A stretch of 64,000 nt of DNA from Megaustenia siamemsis (GCA_032433765.1 JAVIAB010000049.1:22181903-22245902), one strand, 5' to 3'. Shown: positions 10,625-21,894, counted from the first letter of the stretch. Translations and numbers: made by a program. The notes: a model not told the origin generated them from the sequence alone.

Positions 10625-11190
10625 AAGTAAGTAAAAAGTAAAGTACCACCGTCACGCCAAGTGGCGTAAAGGGAAATATGGTGTTAGTGACCCGTCATGC
10701 CAAGCGACGTATAGGGAAATATGGTGTTGGTGACCCGTCTTGCCAAGCGACGTATAGGGAAATATGGTGTTAGTGACCCGTCTTGCCAAGCGACGTATAG
10801 GGAAATATGGTGTTGGTGACCCGTCTTGCCAAGCGACGTATAGGGAAATATGGTGTTGGTGACCCGTCTTGCCAAGCGACGTATAGGGAAATATGGTGTT
10901 GGTGACCCGTCTTGCCAAGCGACGTATAGGGAAATATGGTGTTAGTGACCCGTCTTGCCAAGCGACGTATAGGGAAATATGGTGTTGGTGACCCTATATT
11001 CTACAGACCTTCAGCACATGATTTTTGGGGTAATGTGGTCGGTATTACGCCCGCGCTGCTTTACTTTACCAGAAAAAAATCCGGTACCCATTTAAGGCTG
11101 GGTGAACACGAAAGCCGTCAGTTTGGATCGAACCCTACCCCTTGTCCTTTGTAGTCCAGTTCACTAACCACTGAGCTATCGCGGCCCCCT
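10625..11190 (-). mobile_element. SINE1 with internally amplified 43-bp segment
   Basis: tRNA-derived SINE on the minus strand. The head at 11188 down reads GCGATAGCTCAGTGGTTAG (A box) and GGGTTCGATCC (B box), bound in life by RNA polymerase III factors. The body contains TCCGGTACCCA and the tail ends in TTAC-rich sequence at 10625. It is flanked by the 13-bp duplication AAGGTATGCTGAT. It is 566 bp rather than about 256 bp because a 43-bp body segment is present eight times. Confidence 0.9.
10650..10999. repeat. 43-bp tandem repeat inside SINE1, 8 copies
   Basis: GCCAAG/GCCAAGTGG landmarks at 10656, 10699, 10742, 10785, 10828, 10871, 10914 and 10957 give an exact 43-bp period. Other SINE1 copies have this segment once. 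Copies differ mainly at TTAGTG versus TTGGTG and GTCATG versus GTCTTG. Confidence 0.97.
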
Positions 11191-11606
11191 AAGGTATGCT
11201 GATGATACAGTCTTAATCGCTAAGAGTGAAAATGAGTTTCAAGAAATGTTGGACACTGTAGTGAAAGAAAGCAAAAATAAAGGACTCAGGCTTAATAACA
11301 AAAAAGACAGAAGTAATGGTAACAAAAAAGAAAATGACATCACATCAGTGCAGAATAAAGATAAGTGGAACAATATTAAAACAGGTAAAGGAATTTAAAT
11401 ATTTGGGAACTTTGTTAACCTCAGACGGAAGATGTACACAAGTGGTGAGATGCAGAATGGGTCAAGCAAAAGCAACTTTCCAGAAAATGAGGAAGATACT
11501 ATGCAATCCATTTTTGACAATAGAAACAAGAAAAAGAGTTCTTAAATGTTATGTACAGCCAGTCTTAACACATGGATGCGAATCATGGACAATAGAACAA
11601 CAGACA
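11191..11606 (+). mobile_element. LINE-B best copy, RT motif C to thumb
   Basis: Resumes at the duplicated target: RYADDTVLIAKSENE is complete here because the duplication restores the motif. Frame 11316-11600 continues with FKYLGTLLTSDGRC, FQKMRKILCNPFLTIETRKR and CESWTIEQQT. A single-base insertion near 11300 breaks the frame. It is interrupted at 11606 by a small insertion. Confidence 0.9.
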
Positions 11607-11679
11607 TCCAATCCAAGATATGAAGAACATCTCGCTCGCTTCCATTTCATTATTTCATCTTTTATCCCTCTGGTTCATC

Positions 11680-11749
<70 letters not shown>

Positions 11750-11758
11750 TAATATTAT
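11607..11758. mobile_element. Small AT-rich insertion with 8-bp duplication
   Basis: About 152 bp absent from other LINE-B copies, flanked by AACAGACA at 11599-11606 and 11759-11766. It contains a 60-bp AT microsatellite (11682-11742) and no visible terminal inverted repeats. An 8-bp duplication is usual for hAT elements but this alone does not identify it. Confidence 0.6.
11682..11742. repeat. (AT)n microsatellite
   Basis: About 30 AT units inside the small insertion in LINE-B. Confidence 0.95.
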
Positions 11759-12131
11759 AACAGACAAGAAAACCACTGGAGTCTGTAGAAATGTGGTTTT
11801 ACAGAAGAATGTTGAGAATACCATGGACAGCTAAGAAGAGTAATGAAAATGTTCTGAAAGAGGTCAAAGCAAAAAGAGAGCTAATTTCCAATATTCGGAA
11901 AAGAAAAAAAATCATTATTTTTTGGCCATGTAATGAGAAGAGAAGCTGGAATATATTGTGACAACTGGAAAAATTGAGGGACGAAGAGATAGAGGGAAGC
12001 AAAGAGAAAAAATACCAGATAGCTTAAGAGAATGGCTTGGCAGAAGGTCAACAACAAAAATGATAAAGAACTGTCGAGATCGAAAGTTGTGGAGAGACAT
12101 GATTACCTACGCCAGTAGGCCCGGTACTTGA
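11759..12131 (+). mobile_element. LINE-B best copy, 3' end
   Basis: Continues RKPLESVEMWFYRRMLRIPW, then, through frameshifts, ELISNIRK, HVMRREAGIYCDN, DSLREWLGRRSTT and LWRDMITYASRPGT, with stop and GATGATGA tail. The order is identical in all other B copies, so this end defines the family terminus. Confidence 0.9.
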
Positions 12132-12135
12132 TGAT

Positions 12136-12682
12136 GAAATGCCTTAACTTCACTCAATATTATTTATTTACTGAACTAGTGTCATCAACGCCTACATGGA
12201 TCAAGTTGAGAAAAGCAAACATGTCTGCAAACATTAAGCAATAAAAAAAAAAAATCCAATGCAGAAGACGCAACCCCGAACACAAACAATCTATTGTCTC
12301 CCAGTTTAATTTTTAAGAAAATGAATTATTAATAAAATAGTTTAAGACAGGTTCATTCAATGTGTAGACACACGAACTCGGTTATTCGAAGAAATAAGAA
12401 AACAAAGGAAGACGTGTAACTATGGGAAAGCTTCTCTGTTTGTACATTTACATTTTGTTTTTCAATAGCAAGAATATTTCCACAATGTACAGACATAACT
12501 AAATCAGTAAATATGCTGTGAATGGGTACATGACTCTTCGATATACAACAATGAACATTCTATTAACATTCAGATAATGGTATAGCAATCAGAGATGAAC
12601 ATCGCATCCTCGTCTGTTCAATAACAGACACACTTTATAATTTTATGTGAAGACAAAAATATCACTTGCTCTCAAAGTCATC
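12136..12682. other. Unassigned A/T-rich sequence
   Basis: No repeat family or coding region recognised; contains one poly(A) run at about 12243. Confidence 0.5.
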
Positions 12683-13255
12683 ATCATCATTGAGTGCCGT
12701 CTCCGCATCGATGGTTGGCTATCATGGAGCGCCATTCCACTCTGTCTCTTGCTTTGATGAAGCAGATTGCCATAGGTTGGCTTGTCCGTCTTTTGATGTT
12801 ACTCGTCCATGTTAGTCTTGGTCTGCCTCTGCCTATTTTACCTTGCATGTTCCCTTCCAATATTATTTTTAGTAGGCTGTTGTGTCTTTTAACATATCTC
12901 AAAAATTTAATGTGTATTGCTCTAATTGTATTTAGCAGTTCTCTTTTCATTTTCAGTTGTTTTAAAACTTCATTGTTTTGTTTTCTTTTCTCTCCATCCA
13001 ATTCTACCTATTCTTCTATAAATCCACATTTCAAAGTCTTCAATTTTCCGTCCTGTTTTCTTGTCTAATGTCCATATTTCTGCACCATATAGGAATATTG
13101 AGAAGATGTAACATTTTGCTATTCTTAGTTTCAGCCCAGCTGTTATGTTTTGTTGTTAGTATATTTTTCATGACATTAAAATTACATTTTTGCCATTTCT
13201 ATTCTTTTGTTTATTTTAGTTTTAGATTCCCCATCACTGGTTATAGTATGTTCCA
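12683..13255 (-). mobile_element. LINE-D C-terminal part
   Basis: From the tail at 12683 upward the minus strand encodes VEWRSMIANHRCGDGT, RGRPRLTWTSNIKRRTSQ, LKQLKMKRELLNTI and an ETWTLDKKT-like segment, all as in the cleaner copy at 38372-38923. Several frameshifts. 5'-truncated near 13255. Confidence 0.85.
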
Positions 13256-13411
13256 GGTGCACGAGGATATTCGGACCGAAGACAGCGCTGACCTTACCAG
13301 AATATAAAGTTTAGTCACTCACCATGAGATTGTAATGTGTGACGTATAGTACTGTAAAACCTAATGTTTCTTGCACACTGCTTTTGTACACACTTTATAT
13401 AAGCAAAATTC

Positions 13412-13613
<202 letters not shown>

Positions 13614-13630
13614 CTGCGATCAGGACTCAA

Positions 13631-13945
13631 TCAGAGCAGGATTCCAGACTCCCACATGAAGTCAGCTGTCAGGTTAAGTGAATTGATCGCCCCCACAGCA
13701 AGAACATCACAACTAGAGTCTGCCAGATCCCCTCCGATTGAACACCCGTTAATACGTTGCACTGTGGTCTGCGCCAGTGGTCCAGTGCATCCGATTTCAG
13801 CCAGCATTTTATTCAGGTTTGCTTTCCCTAGCCTTTGATTGTCCCCAATCTTCCTGCAAGGCAGCAGATGGTCTTTTCTGTAGGGGGATTCTGCCCTTAG
13901 ATGGTAGGCCCTCCCAGGTTTACGAGCACCATCTGCCCGAGTCAC
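13631..13945 (-). other. Unidentified 104-codon open frame
   Basis: Open minus-strand frame of mixed composition (MTRADGARKPGRAYHL ... [19 protein letters not shown]) lying between two arrays. It is more complex than its surroundings and may be a fragment of an unrecognised mobile element or chance. No domain recognised. Confidence 0.2.
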
Positions 13946-13950
13946 TAGAG

Positions 13951-14440
13951 GTGACTAACACAGACATGCACACACAGAGATATGAGATGTGACTAACACA
14001 GACATGCACACAGCGATACGAAGCATGACTAACATTGACACACATCAATATATATGACACATGCCTAACATAGACATGCACACAAAGATATGAGATATGA
14101 CTGGCATAGACATGCACACACAAAGATATGACACATGCCTAACATAGACATGCACACAAAGATATGAGATATGACTAACATAGACATGCACACACAAAGA
14201 TATGAGATGTGACTAACACAGCCATGCACACACAAGGATATGAGATATGACTAACATAGACATGCACACACAAAGATATGAGATGTGACTAACATAGACA
14301 TGCACACACAAAGATATGAGACGTGACTAACACAGACATGCACACACAAGGATATGAGATGTGACAAAAACAGACATGCATACCAAAGATATGAGATATG
14401 ACTAACATAAACATGCACACAACGATATGAGATATCACAT
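13951..14440. repeat. 36-38-bp tandem repeat, about 13 copies
   Basis: The unit begins TGACTAACATAGACATGCAC and ends AAAGATATGAGAT. Lengths alternate between 36 and 38 bp through gain or loss of one CA dinucleotide. Divergence is greatest in the third copy (about 14026-14061). Confidence 0.95.
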
Positions 14441-14477
14441 TTCAGATATGAAAATTCATATTTGAACATTTTTATCT

Positions 14478-15261
14478 AGGACATCAACGAACTTCTATTT
14501 GCAAACGATCCGGCAAAAATTAATAGAAACATAGAAGACCTATAAGAACACTTAAATAAACTCAACAGCACAGACACAAAATACAATATGAAAATCAACA
14601 TCAACAAAACAGAAGTCATGAATACTGCAGAAATCATAACTATAGACGGCAGACAATTAAAACAAGTAGAGGAATTTAAATACTCAGGAAGTCTATTGAT
14701 AAACGACAATTCACTAACAGCAGAGATAGAACCAAGATGCAATAAAGCTTGTCAAATCATTGAAAAGCTGTCATCACTATTGTCCAACAAGAAAATAACT
14801 CTAGACACAAACGGTCACTCTACAATACAATCTTCATCCCAACTTGGTGCTATCAATACCAGACCTGGACCCTAAATGAAAGAACAATAAGAAAAAATAA
14901 CCTTTACAGAGATGAAGTGTGTTAGACGAATGACAGGAAACAGTCTGAGAGATAAGATCAGAAATGAAGAACTGAGAAAAAAGCTAGGAATACCCCCGCC
15001 ATAGAATATATAAAGAAACTACAAAAAAATGGTTTGGCCTCGTGACAAGGCAGAAAGATCAAAACACAACACAACGAGCTTTCAATAAACGTTGTGAGAA
15101 CACCAGACACAAAGGCAGTCCACGATAAAGACAGATTGACGGAACATTAGAAACACTAGAAAACATAAAAGCAGCTGAGGAGATCAGAAGAGCAAAAGAC
15201 CGCAAATTATATCTCCCCTCGACGCTGAAAGGTAAATGAGGGAGGAAAGAGGAAGAAGATA
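14478..15261 (+). mobile_element. LINE-A copy 2, RT motif C to 3' end
   Basis: Starts just before the catalytic motif (INELLFANDPA, with FADD decayed to FAND) and runs through KINKTEVMNTAE, LKQVEEFKYSGSLL, EPRCNKACQIIEKLSSLLSN, the MKCVRRMTGNSLRDK region and the tail GAGGAAGAAGAT. Numerous small frameshifts. It lies directly after the 37-bp array. Confidence 0.9.
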
Positions 15262-15612
15262 TTTGCAATATCCACTTTGCCTGTTTATTTATCTTTATAA
15301 ATGCTGAAGGTCCAGGTAAATTGCAGATCGTATGGCAAAAAATGACGACATTACACCAAATAGTTTCTGAGAAAATTGATGTTGAGTTTGGGTATACATT
15401 TGTGAATGGACTATAAAACCAGTGTTGCGGTGGATACATGGAAACTGCCGCGTTACCCGAAATGTGAAAGCAAATAAACACGCAAAAGGTGGTGGAAGCC
15501 TTCAACAATACAACCCGAACTGTGTGTGTCTCAACTCTTATTTTGAACCTCGAATCTTCAGCTCGGCAGGTGAATGCACTAACCAGAACACCAACTGCCT
15601 GTTGATATACGT
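15262..15612. other. Unassigned, with a weak tRNA-like end
   Basis: Minus-strand 15600-15540 reads TTGGTGTTCTGGTTAGTGC and, 35 bp on, GAGGTTCAAAA, a possible degenerate A/B box pair of an old SINE. The rest, 15262-15535, is unassigned. Confidence 0.3.
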
Positions 15613-15613
15613 G

Positions 15614-16096
15614 CCATCATCATCATGTGCCATATCGGTTGGCATAGTCGATCATGTCCTTCCACAATCTTCTATCCACGGTGCATCGTATCAGTTCGGT
15701 TGTTGACTGTTTTCCATGCTATGACACAAAGTAATCTAGTATTCTCTCTCTTTGTCGTCCGAGATCTCTCTTTCCCTGTATTTTGCCAGTTGTAACCAAG
15801 TATTCCAACTTTCATATTCTCATGATGTGTCCAGAAAATATTGATTGTTTCTTTCTGATGTTTTTTAGGAGCTCCCACTTTGTCTTGGCCTCTTTGAGAA
15901 TTTCCTCGTTGGTCTTTTTAGCTGCCCAGGGAACTTTCAATATTCTTCTGAGAAATCCCATCTCTGTGGCCTCTAATCGTCTTTTCATTTGATTGTTTAC
16001 TGTCCATGATTCGCTTTCGTAGGGTAGAATTAGCTGTATACAGGAACGATGAACACTCTTTCTCATTTCTATTGACATAGATTTGTTTCATAAGAT
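15614..16096 (-). mobile_element. LINE-C C-terminal part
   Basis: Minus strand from the CATCATCAT tail: RCTVDRRLW-like start at 15670, then LKNIRKKQSIFSGHIMR, VPWAAKKTNEEILKEAKTK, RRLEATEMGFLRRILK and SVHRSCIQLILPYESESW (frame 15812-16078). 5'-truncated near 16096. Confidence 0.88.
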
Positions 16097-16211
16097 GTTC
16101 TAAATTGTATTTGGATTTAGTTTACTTGGCAAAGTAAGAAGGTAACTTTCCATTCCTTTCCTTCTTGGCAGTGACTGTACTAGTCGGAGATCACTGCCTT
16201 TGTCTTTTTTA

Positions 16212-16838
16212 CTATCATCATCATCAAGTACCGGGCCTACTGGCGTAGGTGATCATGTCTCTCCACAACTTTCGATCTCGGCAGTTATTTATCATTTCTG
16301 TTGTTGACCTACTGCCAAGCCATTGTCTTAAGCTGTCTGGTATTTTTTTCACTTTGCTTCCCTCTATCTCTTCGTCCCTCAATTTTTCCAGTTGTTACAA
16401 TATATTCCAGTTGTTCTCTTCTCATTACATGACCAAAGAATGATGATTGTTTTTTCCTAATATTGGAAATTAGCTCTCTTTTTGCTTTGACCTCTCTCAG
16501 AACATCTTCATTACTCTTCTTAGCTGTCCATGGTACTCTCAACATTCTTCTGTAAAACCACATTTCTACAGACTCAAGTGATTTTCTTGTCTGTTATCCT
16601 ATTGTCCACGATTCGCATCCATATGTTAAGACTGGCTCTACATAACATTTAAGAACTCTTTTTCTTGTTTCTATTGTCAAAAATGGATTGCATAGTATCT
16701 TCCTCATTTTCTGGAAAGCTGCTTTTGCTTGAACCATTCTGCATCTCACCTCTTTTGTACATCTTCCGTCTGAGGTTAACAAAGTTCCCAAATATTTAAA
16801 TTCATTTACCTGTTTTAATATTGTTCTGCTTTTCTTTT
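16212..16838 (-). mobile_element. LINE-B C-terminal part
   Basis: Minus frames 16309-16563 and 16594-16791 encode MWFYRRMLRVPWTAKKSNED, GHVMRREQLEYIVTTGKIEG and MGTLLTSDGRCTKEVRCRM; the 3' tail is CATCATCATCAAGTACCGGG at 16215. Bases 16839-17095 are unassigned. Confidence 0.9.
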
Positions 16839-17095
16839 ACTATACCTGTTGTGAAATAATTTAGCACATTGGCATGTATCTCAATAACATAAGTCAGATT
16901 TGATTCAGTAAATTAAGAAAACCGCGAGAATTAATTACCTTCATTTTTCAATAAAAAAAGAAGCATCAATCAATGCATATGACGTCAGTTGTCTATCGCA
17001 TTAATTGAAAAGCCATTAAACAATTTGCAAGTCTATGACGGTAATGCTGCATTGCCTTCGTAGCTGTTGGGCACAATACGAACATCCTTAATGAT

Positions 17096-17490
17096 TATCA
17101 CCCTCTTCATCATCTTCATCATCATCCTCATCATCATCATCATCCTCATCATCATCCTCATTATCATATACCGCTTCCACATAGAAGGCTGGCTACCAGG
17201 GATCACCATCTTTTTCTTGCCTTGATAAACTTACTGTGTCTCTACAAATCCATAGAAAAAAATTCATTTCATCATTTCGTTCAAACGCATCTTTCTTCCT
17301 TTTCAGCTGATTCAAAACTTCCTTTGTTATCTTCTTTGTTCACATAATCCTCTGTCTTTTCTACAGATACAAATCTTAAGGAATTTAATTACTTCCTCCT
17401 TTTCTTAAATAATACCCATTCTGCTTCAACATAAAAGAGTATTGAGTAAATCACGGCTGCTTGTTTCCTATTCAAAGTAGGTATTTTAGT
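17096..17490 (-). mobile_element. Diverged LINE-D 3' part
   Basis: An expanded imperfect CATCAT tail (17098-17166) leads into sequence resembling the LINE-D terminus (GAAGGCTGGCTACCAGGGAT) and, upstream, its LKQLKRK region. Much more decayed than other D copies, hence probably older, and carrying an internal deletion near 17240. Confidence 0.6.
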
Positions 17491-17534
17491 TCTAATCTTA
17501 TAAAGTTTACATCGTTTATGGGTGAGAGAAACAA

Positions 17535-17792
17535 AACAAGTAAAGAGCCACAGTCACGCCAAGTAGCGTATAGGGATATATGGTGTTAGTGACCATAAAT
17601 TTTACAGACTTTCGAAACAAGTGATTTTTGGGGTAATGGGGTCGGTATTACGCTCATGCCGCTTTACTTTCCCAGAAAAAAATCCGGTACCCACTTAAGG
17701 CTGGGTGAACCTGACAGCCGTCGGTGAGGATCGAACCCAGCCTCTTGTCCTTTGTAGTCCAATCACTAACCACTGAGCTATCGCGGCTCTCT
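17535..17792 (-). mobile_element. SINE1 copy
   Basis: Full-length minus-strand SINE1: head GAGCCGCGATAGCTCAGTGG at 17790 down, B box GGTTCGATCC at about 17736, body TCCGGTACCCA and tail at 17540. No convincing target-site duplication remains. Confidence 0.9.
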
Positions 17793-17889
17793 TTCTGAAA
17801 TTTGTTTCAGTTAAATCTTGTAATTCGCTCATTTCTGACTTCCTGATCATAGAGTCCAAATAAAACTGAATCTTTTAGATCGATTTTCA

Positions 17890-18145
17890 TTTATTTACTT
17901 GCTGTTAGTGTCAGGTCAGGTAATTTTACCTGCTACAGTATGCAGTAAACAGTACAACCTGTGGCTGCCCTGCTGCTTTGCAGGTACGCACGGGAGAGTA
18001 ATAGGATTAGGGAGGGTACCCCGAAGTAAAACAACCCCACTGCCTTGTGGATAAGACTTTTTAGTCAAAGGCTAGCGGAGCCAACCGTAAACAAACCGAC
18101 GGAAGGCAACAGAAAACCACCGTCGTAACTTTTTTGTACAATTAT
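17890..18145 (+). mobile_element. Possible LINE 5' leader
   Basis: GC-richer non-coding block ending GCGGAGCCAACCGTAAACAA and GACGGAAGGCAACAGAAAAC, directly followed by a LINE-B 3' end. It resembles a 5' leader rather than coding sequence; if it belongs to LINE-B this would be another head-plus-tail derivative. Inference only. Confidence 0.3.
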
Positions 18146-18159
18146 GAATCGCCACAATA

Positions 18160-18239
18160 ATAGTCACTTTTTGGCCATGTAATGAGAAGAGAACAGCTGA
18201 GATATATTGTGACAACTGAGAAAATTGAAGCACGAAGAG
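18160..18239 (+). mobile_element. LINE-B 3' part, left of LINE-E insertion
   Basis: TTTTTGGCCATGTAATGAGA through GAAAATTGAAGCACGAAGAG, the LINE-B stretch encoding FGHVMRR to EGRRD. It continues at 18688 after the insertion. Confidence 0.85.
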
Positions 18240-18687
18240 TTATTGAGTTATTGAGTTATTTGCGGCTCATCATCATTGAGTTATTGAGTTATTTGCGGGT
18301 CATCATCATTGCACTCCGAACATGTCCATAGGTGCTCAGATCCCCTCCTCAGCAATTCCCGCAGTGTCCAGCGACTGACGACTCCAGTTCTATGTTGGTT
18401 AATAAGTCTTCTTACACGGCCACTAAGTTTCTCATTTCTGGCTGTGCCCATCTTAACTCCCATTTCTATCATCCGAAGAAGTGACGTGGATCTGTGTTTG
18501 TCGAACTCCTGTGCTCTTCCTGCATCTCGGAGGGCATTGATGATGTCCGCCATGTCCATTGGTTGCCCGTCCTCAACGACAGCGCAACTAGCCAACCTGT
18601 CCGCTCTTTCATTTCCCCGTACTCCCGCATGTCCAGGGACATAGACAAAGGTGACCTTACGTATTTTGGATTTCTGACTTTCACTAA
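18240..18687 (-). mobile_element. LINE-E 3' end nested in LINE-B
   Basis: The minus strand encodes the RNase H C-terminal part (VTFVYVPGHAGVRGNERADR) and the C-terminus to WTCSECNDDDPQITQ. It is flanked by the 13-bp duplication GAAGCACGAAGAG at 18227-18239 and 18688-18700, so LINE-E inserted after LINE-B. The tail has extra TTATTGAG units (18240-18296), including a partial duplication of the terminal 45 bp. Confidence 0.92.
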
Positions 18688-18845
18688 GAAGCACGAAGAG
18701 ATAGAATGAAGTAAAAGAGAAAGATACCAGACAGCTTAAGAGAATGGCTTGGCGGAAGGTCAACAACAGAAATGATAAATAACTGTCGAGATCGAAAGTT
18801 GTGGAGAGACATGATCATCTACGCCAGCAGGCTTGGTACTTGATG
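18688..18845 (+). mobile_element. LINE-B 3' end, right of LINE-E insertion
   Basis: Completes the B copy: DSLREWLGGRSTTEMI, RDRKLWRDMIIYAS and the GGTACTTGATGATAAC end. Confidence 0.88.
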
Positions 18846-19029
18846 ATAACTTGCTGTTATTTCTTGGAAAATATAAAGAATTTTGTTAAAAAGAGGTATT
18901 CTGATCATCAAAAGGGAATCTTAGTCGAACAATTGTTGATGTCTTTCACATCTTCGCCCACGGAAAACAAATTCGAAAACTCAATTCTCTGACATTACTG
19001 CAGTTATGACTTGCTGTCGACGGCTGTTA

Positions 19030-20172
19030 ATATCTGTTGGAGTTGTCTGTTTTATTGGTGGTGTAATATTGGGTTTTTATGTCAACAGTTGGGATTGTCT
19101 GTCTTATTGGTGGTGTAACATTGGGGTTTTTATATCAACAGTTGGGATTGTCTGTCTTATTGGTGGTGTAACATTGGGGTTTTTATATCAACAGTTGGGA
19201 TTGTCTGTGTTACAGATAGTGTAACACTTGGATATGTATATCAACTGTTGAGATTGTCTGTCTTACTGATAAAGTAATACCGGAATTTTTGTATAAACAA
19301 TTGGAACTATTCCGTCATGCCGATCGTGTCAATAAGTTTTCTGTGACAACAAATGGAGCTGGTCGGCCACACCGATGATGCAGCACTAAGTCTTCTTTAC
19401 CAACAGTTAAAAAATATTTGTTGTATAGTAGCGAAAGATTAAGTCTTCTATATCAACAGTTGAAAAATATTTGTCCTATTGTAGTGAAAGATTAAGTCTT
19501 CTATATCAACAGTTAAAAAATATTTGTCCTATTGTAGCGAAAGATTAAGTCTTCTATATCAACAGTTGAACAATATTTGTCCTATAGTAGCGGAAGATTA
19601 AGTCTTCTGTATCAACAGTTGAACAATATTTGTCCTATTGTAGCGAAAGATTAAGTCTTCTATATCAACAGTTGAAAAATGTTTGTCCTATAGTAGCAGA
19701 AGACTAAGTCTTTGATGTCAACAGTTCAACCAATATTCGTTATACATGTAGGAAAAGACTAGATCTCCTGTATCAACAGTTCAACCAATATTCGTTATAC
19801 ATGCAGGAAAAGACTAGATCTCCTGTATCAACAGTTCAGCCAATATTCGTTATACATGTAGGAAAAGACTAGGTCTCCTGTATCAACAGTTCAACCAATA
19901 TTCGTTATACATGTAGGAAAAGACTAGGTCTCCTATATCAACAGTTCAACCAATATTCGTTATACATGTAGGAAAAGACTAGGTCTCCTGTATCAACAGT
20001 TCAACCAATATTCGTTATACGTGTAGGAAAAGACTAGGTCTCCTATATCAACAGTTCAACCAATATTCGTTATACATGTAGGAAAAGACTAGGTCTCCTA
20101 TATCAACAGTTCAACCAATATTCGTTGTACATGTAGGAAAAGACTAGGTTTCCTGTATCAACAGTTGGAGCT
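19030..20172. repeat. 53-bp to 55-bp tandem array, about 21 copies
   Basis: CAACAGTT landmarks run at 19083, 19136, 19189, 19242, about 19295 and on to 19719 at 53-bp spacing, then 19774, 19829, 19884, 19939, 19994, 20049, 20104 and 20159 at 55 bp. Three sequence types follow each other: GGGATTGTCTGTCTTATTGG, AAAATATTTGTCCTATTGTA and CAACCAATATTCGTTATACA. Homogeneity rises from left to right. Confidence 0.95.
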
Positions 20173-20462
20173 TTGATTTCTAGCATATTTCGAGTGGCTG
20201 CCCCATGTTAGATTAATGAAGTTACACCTCATCCCTTTCATCAACACACAACTCTAACATGAAATTAACATTTCGTTTAAAACGAACGTTAACAGAAATG
20301 TTCGCAGAATAAAATTATAATTACAAATGACATGAAGCCATTATGTAAAGTGAATGCTGGGCTTGGCAGGAAATCAAGTAGCAAATTTACGGAAGAGTAC
20401 CTCGTTGATTTCAAAAGAATTAACTTCATTATCTTCTTTATGAGCAAGGATTTATCAGCGCT
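20173..20462. other. Unassigned
   Basis: Nothing recognised between the 55-bp array and the next LINE. Confidence 0.5.
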
Positions 20463-21262
20463 TTAACATCATGATCATCGTGTGCCATACCGGTTAACGT
20501 ATGCGATCATATCCTTCCACAATCTTCTATCTACAGTGCATCATATCAGTTCTGTTGTTGACTGTTTTCCATGCCATGACACCAAGCTATTCTAATATCT
20601 TCTCTCTTTGTCGTCCGCGATTTCTCTTTCCCTGTTGTTTTTTTTTGTATCCAGTTGAGACCAAGTATTCCACATTTCCTCATTTCATGATGTGTCCGAA
20701 AAATGTTGATTTTTTTTTTCTAATGTTTTTAATGAGTTCCCTTTTTGTGTTGGCCTCTTTGAGAACTTCCTCGTTGGTCTTTTTAGCTGTTCAATGAACT
20801 CTTAGCATTCTTCTGAGAAATCCCACTTCCAAAGGTTAGATTTGGCTCTATAGAGCACCGATGAACTCTTTTTCTCACTTCTATTGACATCGACTTGTTG
20901 TATAAGATATTTTTCATTTTCTGAAATGCTATTTTGGCCTAAGCTATTCTGCTTTTTATTTCTGTGGTGCACTTCCATCTGATGTATTGTCCTCAAATAT
21001 TTGACGCGTTGCACTTTTTTCAGATTTGTCCTATTTATTTTTATGCTGCATGATGGTGATGATTGTTTCTTCGATATGACCATTACTTCTGTTTTCTTAC
21101 TATTCAGACCGAGACCTTTCTTGTTGTTTTCTTTTACTGTTATGTCTATCATTCCTTATAGTTCATTCCCAGTCTCTGATATCAAGACTGTATCATCTGA
21201 ATATCTCAAATTGTTTATATTGTGACCGTTGACTTCAATTCATGTTATGTCTGCTATTATCT
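20463..21262 (-). mobile_element. LINE-C from near motif C to 3' end
   Basis: Minus strand: tail CATCATGATCATCGTGTGCC at 20468; RELIKNIRK, EATSGISQKNA-type decayed middle; frame 20802-21152 with GLGLNSKKTEVMVISKKQSS, LKKVQRVKYLRTI; the YADD region near 21190-21240 is decayed. LINE-B begins right at its 5' limit. Confidence 0.85.
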
Positions 21263-21611
21263 CATCATTATCATCAAGTACCGGGCCTGTTGGCGTAGGT
21301 GATCATGTCTCTCCACAAATTTCGATCTCGACAGTTATTTATCATTTCTGTTGTTGACCTTCTACCAAGTCATTCTCTTAAGCTGTCTGGTATCTTTTCT
21401 CTTTGTTTCCCTCTATCTCTTCATCCCACAATTTTCCCAGTTGTTGCAATATATTCCAGTTTCCTTCTCATTACATGGCCAAAAAATGATGATTGTTTCT
21501 TCCTAATATTAGAAATTAGCTTTCTTTTTGCTTTGGCTTCTTTCAGAGCGTTTTCATTACTCTTCTTACCTGTCCATGGTATTCTCAACATTCTTCTGTA
21601 AAACCACATTT
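21263..21611 (-). mobile_element. LINE-B C-terminal end
   Basis: Minus frame 21421-21609: MWFYRRMLRIPWTGKKSNEN, KAKRKLISNIRKKQSSFFGH; tail CATCATTATCATCAAGTACC. Truncated at the same MWFYRR-type position as other short B copies (16563, 48321). Confidence 0.88.
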
Positions 21612-21802
21612 ATTGATATCATAATCAATGATAATAAAAACACTATTAATCTCTCACTTCTATATCACGTGACTAAAAAAAGTTGCTTTTCAATTCACAG
21701 TGTCACTTCATGTTAAACATTCAGTTCGTTGTACTTTTTTCATGAAAACATTCTGAATAATCCTCTAATCATTGCATCGATAATCAATTTGTTGTGATAT
21801 AT

Positions 21803-21891
21803 TAATCAATCTATCAATCAATCAGTCAGCCAGTCAATGAATCAATCAACCGATCGATCGATCGATCAACCAATCAATCAATCAATTAATC
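21803..21891. repeat. Imperfect (ATCA)n / GATC repeat
   Basis: ATCAATCA units with GATCGATCGATC in the middle. Bases 21612-21802 are unassigned. Confidence 0.85.
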
Positions 21892-21894
21892 AAA

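Noticed and set aside
10652..10961. Three overlapping minus frames with MARRVTNTIFPYTSL repeats
   Set aside because: Frames through the 43-bp expansion inside SINE1; 43 is not a multiple of three, so the frame rotates.
14251..14469. Small Cys/His-rich secreted-like peptides on the minus strand
   Set aside because: Translation of the 36-38-bp array; the frame shifts between unit lengths.
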